Source of the DNA: an uncultured Lachnospiraceae bacterium | Lineage (GTDB): Bacteria; Bacillota; Clostridia; Lachnospirales; Lachnospiraceae | DNA length: 8,964 nt | Direction: 5' to 3' | NCBI GenBank assembly: GCA_946611525.1 | Contig: CAMODS010000046.1 | Location: 1 to 8,964 of the forward strand | Shown here: positions 8,001 through 8,964 of the stretch, one piece after another | Position numbering within the stretch: position 1 is the first letter of the stretch | How the letters are laid out: each line of letters begins with the position of its first letter | The notes under the pieces: generated by a model | What the model saw: only the letters and a program-made list of their open reading frames with translations | The model's database searches: none | Told to the model about the DNA's origin: nothing | Position numbers and translations under genes: made by a program

Positions 8001-8486
8001 ATACCTGATGGCAACCTCTTTGGCCTGCTCATAGTCTCCCCTGACTATGGCCCTTGCAACCTCTCCTGCAAGACAGGCTGACAGGCAGATGATACCCTCA
8101 TGGTATTTTTGAAGGATCTCAAAGTCAACCCTGGGCTTATAGTAAAATCCATCTATAAACCCGATGGATACTATTCGCATGAGGTTGTCGTATCCGGTGT
8201 TGTTTTCTGCCAAAAGGATCAGGTGGTAGTAGCGGTCATCGCCCTTTGAAAGCTCCCTGTCAAAACGTGACTCCGGTGCCACATACACCTCGCAGCCCAA
8301 GACCGGGTGTATGCCCTCCTTTTCGCAGGTCTTATAAAAATCTATAACCCCATACATGACTCCGTGGTCGGTGATGGCGCATGAGTCCATTCCCATGGCC
8401 TTGACCTTTTTAACGTAGTTTTCCACCTTGTTGGAACCATCCAAAAGACTGTACTGTGTATGAGTGTGAAGATGTACAAATGACAT
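5022..8486 (-). CDS. dnaE: DNA polymerase III alpha subunit, DnaE type
   Basis: A replicative DNA polymerase of the C family; the 1154-residue length is normal for DnaE. The N-terminal PHP domain keeps all nine expected metal ligands: H7, H9, D16, H41 (I-T-D-H-G), E66 (G-C-E-V-Y), H88, C137, D206 and H208 (N-D-C-H-Y), so a PHP-linked 3'-5' exonuclease may be active, unlike in E. coli. Palm motifs are G-P-G-R-G-S-A-A-G (355-363), P-D-I-D-V-D-F (396-402, D399 and D401) and M-D-F-L-G-L (D550). A helix-hairpin-helix region lies near 862-882, a clamp-binding Q-M-S-L-F at 910-914, and an OB fold at about 993-1072. Firmicutes usually also carry PolC, not seen here. The start has a modest AGGAT site 9 bases upstream. 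A good promoter precedes it and pfkA follows on the same strand. Confidence 0.97.
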   Translation of the reverse strand: MSFVHLHTHTQYSLLDGSNKVENYVKKVKAMGMDSCAITDHGVMYGVIDFYKTCEKEGIHPVLGCEVYVAPESRFDRELSKGDDRYYHLILLAENNTGYDNLMRIVSIGFIDGFYYKPRVDFEILQKYHEGIICLSACLAGEVARAIVRGDYEQAKEVAIRYRDCFGEGNYFLEMQDHGYADQQTVNSALLRMHEETGIPLVVTNDCHYTNAEDADAHDVLLCLQTGKKVQDEDRMRYPGGQFYVKSEEEMRAIFPYAKEAIENTQLIADRCRVTIEFGNTKLPHFDVPDGYDSWSYLNKLCEEGLIRRYKDRADEIRPQLSYELNVIKTMGYVDYFLIVWDFINYARQHDIPVGPGRGSAAGSLVSYTTGITDIDPIKYQLFFERFLNPDRVSMPDIDVDFEPEGRNRVIEYVTEKYGEDCVAQIVTFGTMKAKNSIRDACRVMDMPRMLGDRIAKSIPNDLGITISEALEKNRDLKKEYDSDPEVKKLIDTALGLEGLPRQIGTHAAGVVISQKPVMEYVPLAVSPKGQVVTQFVMTEIEQLGLLKMDFLGLTNLTVIQQARLMAEENHGVKIDFNNMEYDDPKVFALISAGRTEGVFQLESAGMTSFMMDLKPESLEDIIAGISLYRPGPMDFIPNYLKGKKDKESITYLCPQLEPILKPTYGCIVYQEQVMQIVRDLAGFSMGRSDEVRRAMSKKKTAVMEAERQVFVYGDEAAGVPGCIKNGISEEVANEIYDLMTDFAKYAFNKAHAACYAVVGYQTAYLKAYYPKEFMAALMDSAGDSLKVAQYIECCRKMDIKLLPPDINSGYGRFSVEEDGIRFGMYAIKSAGEGVIDSIVSEREAHGAYSSLEDFLRRTSGREINKRAVENLIKAGALDSLPGNRRQKVLISPDMMDTIADERKHTTAGQMSLFDMMGEQEKKSFEIKMPHVDEYDKQEALAFEKEVMGIYVSGHPLEDYEKLMEENVTAKSTDFMIDPEDENSGAVLGDDERVVAGGMITSVKMHYTRKNDAMAFVTIEDVFGSIEVIVFPRIFERCRQFIAEDEKVFIKGHTSVEEEKDVKLLADDIIPFDRVPSEVWIQFEDLESYRAAEEGLYSKLAISSGNDRVVVFLKATRQIKRLDRKWNISADGEFLSSLKSAYGEDNVKTVAGKV

Positions 8487-8570
8487 AATTTGATATCCTA
8501 TCTTTTCTATAAAGCTTTATCTGACATTTAAAGCGATGCGAAAAAATCATCTGTCGCGGTGCCCTAAAAG

Positions 8571-8606
8571 CCCACTCATTATACCAAAATTCCTAAACAC
8601 AGACAA
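8571..8606 (-). promoter_or_regulatory. Extended -10 promoter for dnaE
   Basis: The minus strand carries TTGTCT (8601-8606), a 17-base spacer, and a perfect TATAAT (8578-8583) preceded by TG one base upstream (TGGTATAAT), an extended -10 element. Transcription should start near 8571, giving a leader of about 84 bases before dnaE. The leader holds a 12-base perfect palindrome, ATAAAGCTTTAT (8509-8520). The -35 hexamer directly abuts the hairpin at 8607-8632. Confidence 0.8.
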
Positions 8607-8632
8607 GGCGCTGTGCATCCTTGCACAGCGCC
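8595..8632 (-). terminator. Intrinsic terminator-like hairpin ending the candidate RNA upstream of dnaE
   Basis: A perfect 11-base stem (8607-8617 against 8622-8632, ggcgctgtgca) with a 4-base loop is followed on the minus strand by TTGTCTGTGTTT, a moderately T-rich tail. On the plus strand the tail is CTTCAGGG, so termination would be on the minus strand. The tail is less uniform than a classic U-tract; it also forms the dnaE -35 box. Confidence 0.6.
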
Positions 8633-8900
8633 CTTCAGGGTAACCTATTGGTTATGGTTAATACGCGTACGGCATCCACACCTCCGCTTCAGGTAGTAGA
8701 GACGAATGCTTGCCTGGCTTCGTCAGAAGCGGGGTCTTGTCCCAACAAAAAAACGGGAGGAAAAGTGCAGGTATCCTTACCTGTCGCTTTCGCACCCGTC
8801 CATGGTCCGTCCGATATTATCACCGGAGTATGCCCTCCGGTTCCTCACAATATGTATATCGGAAACCCGGGGGATATACTTTATATGGTGTATGAAAGAT
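8600..8900 (-). ncRNA. Candidate structured noncoding RNA, family not recognised
   Basis: No convincing protein gene is present, but nested inverted repeats fill the stretch. A possible closing stem pairs 8678-8682 (with 8673-8675 after a two-base bulge) to 8887-8894. Inside it are three arms. Arm D pairs 8811-8817 with 8856-8862, with an inner CCGGAG stem at 8823-8828/8835-8840. Arm C pairs 8753-8757 with 8795-8799, with inner stems including 8768-8773/8778-8783. Arm B pairs 8684-8690 with 8726-8732, with inner stem 8701-8706/8719-8724. A small hairpin (8641-8645/8656-8660) and the terminator follow. The minus strand is chosen because the terminal T-rich tail and the T7 run after arm C both lie on it. 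The motifs of RNase P, tmRNA, SRP RNA and T-box leaders were not found. The exact ends and any promoter are uncertain. Confidence 0.5.
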
Positions 8901-8964
8901 TCTTCGCTTCGGTGGGAGTGTCGTCAAAATCTTTGATTTTGGTAACGACACCCCTGTGATAGCA
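8895..8964. repeat. Second, diverged repeat copy with inverted repeat, cut by the window edge
   Basis: Positions 8895-8911 (aaagattcttcgcttcg) match 16 of 17 bases of the outer arm of the repeat at 3072-3088. Just beyond it is another inverted repeat: gtgtcgt (8918-8924) against acgacac (8945-8951), with an inner stem aaaatc/gatttt (8926-8931 and 8935-8940) around a TTT loop. The sequence then leaves the window, so the matching outer arm, if any, is not visible. It could be a related dispersed palindromic element or the terminator of an unseen upstream gene; no T-run directly follows the stem on the minus strand. Confidence 0.45.

Noticed and set aside
8545..8571. T-box antiterminator-like string (minus strand GGGCACCGCGACAG) in the dnaE leader
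   Set aside because: The full T-box consensus (GGTGG-ACCGCG), the specifier stem and a downstream terminator are missing, and dnaE is not a T-box target.
8753..8799. RNase P RNA (plus strand GGGAGGAAAAGTGC resembling the GAGGAAAGTCC motif)
   Set aside because: The rest of the conserved P4 core and the ACAGAA segment were not found on either strand.
8760..8862. Cobalamin riboswitch
   Set aside because: Only short fragments resemble it (GGATACCTGC, CCGGTGATAAT). The GGGAA element, the CCACTG box and normal spacing are absent, and the downstream gene is unrelated to B12.
8621..8959. 112-residue plus-strand frame (and two shorter overlapping ones) in the dnaE upstream region
   Set aside because: No recognisable domain, it starts inside the loop of the terminator hairpin, and its composition follows the inverted repeats of the candidate RNA.

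Overview
The window looks like chromosomal core DNA from an anaerobic Firmicute, most likely a Lachnospiraceae-type Clostridium relative. This rests on the DnaE and PfkA sequences, strong Shine-Dalgarno sites, sigma-A type promoters, the MEP pathway kinase IspE, a RelQ-type alarmone synthetase and mid-range GC. The taxon is inferred from family resemblance, not from a search.

All eight supported protein genes lie on the minus strand, so transcription runs from high to low coordinates. Reading that way: about 480 bases without a protein gene (8487-8964) hold an edge repeat, a strongly folded candidate noncoding RNA ending in a GC-rich hairpin, and the dnaE promoter. Then come dnaE (replicative polymerase alpha subunit with an intact PHP domain), pfkA (ATP-type phosphofructokinase with its own promoter), a TrmH/SpoU-family RNA 2'-O-methyltransferase, a small RelQ-like (p)ppGpp synthetase, ispE, an FCD-type GntR regulator, a DUF1934 (YwiB-like) protein, and the start of a membrane-anchored DUF4874/DUF4832 protein cut by the window edge.

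The genes from pfkA to the DUF4874 gene are tightly packed. Gaps are 18, 73, 12 and 15 bases, and overlaps are 4 (relQ/ispE) and 8 bases (gntR/DUF1934). They could be read together, although a terminator-shaped hairpin early in the methyltransferase gene and a palindromic repeat before relQ could divide the transcript. The functions are housekeeping (replication, glycolysis, RNA modification, stringent signalling, isoprenoid synthesis) rather than one pathway.

The parts not explained by ordinary genes are: the multi-branched RNA candidate upstream of dnaE; a 79-base palindromic repeat that supplies the stop codon and last residues of the methyltransferase; a second copy of that repeat's outer sequence at the right edge; and the perfect hairpin with T-runs inside the methyltransferase coding sequence. 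I saw no CRISPR array, tRNA, rRNA, insertion sequence or phage gene, and no clear sign of a new defence or mobile system.
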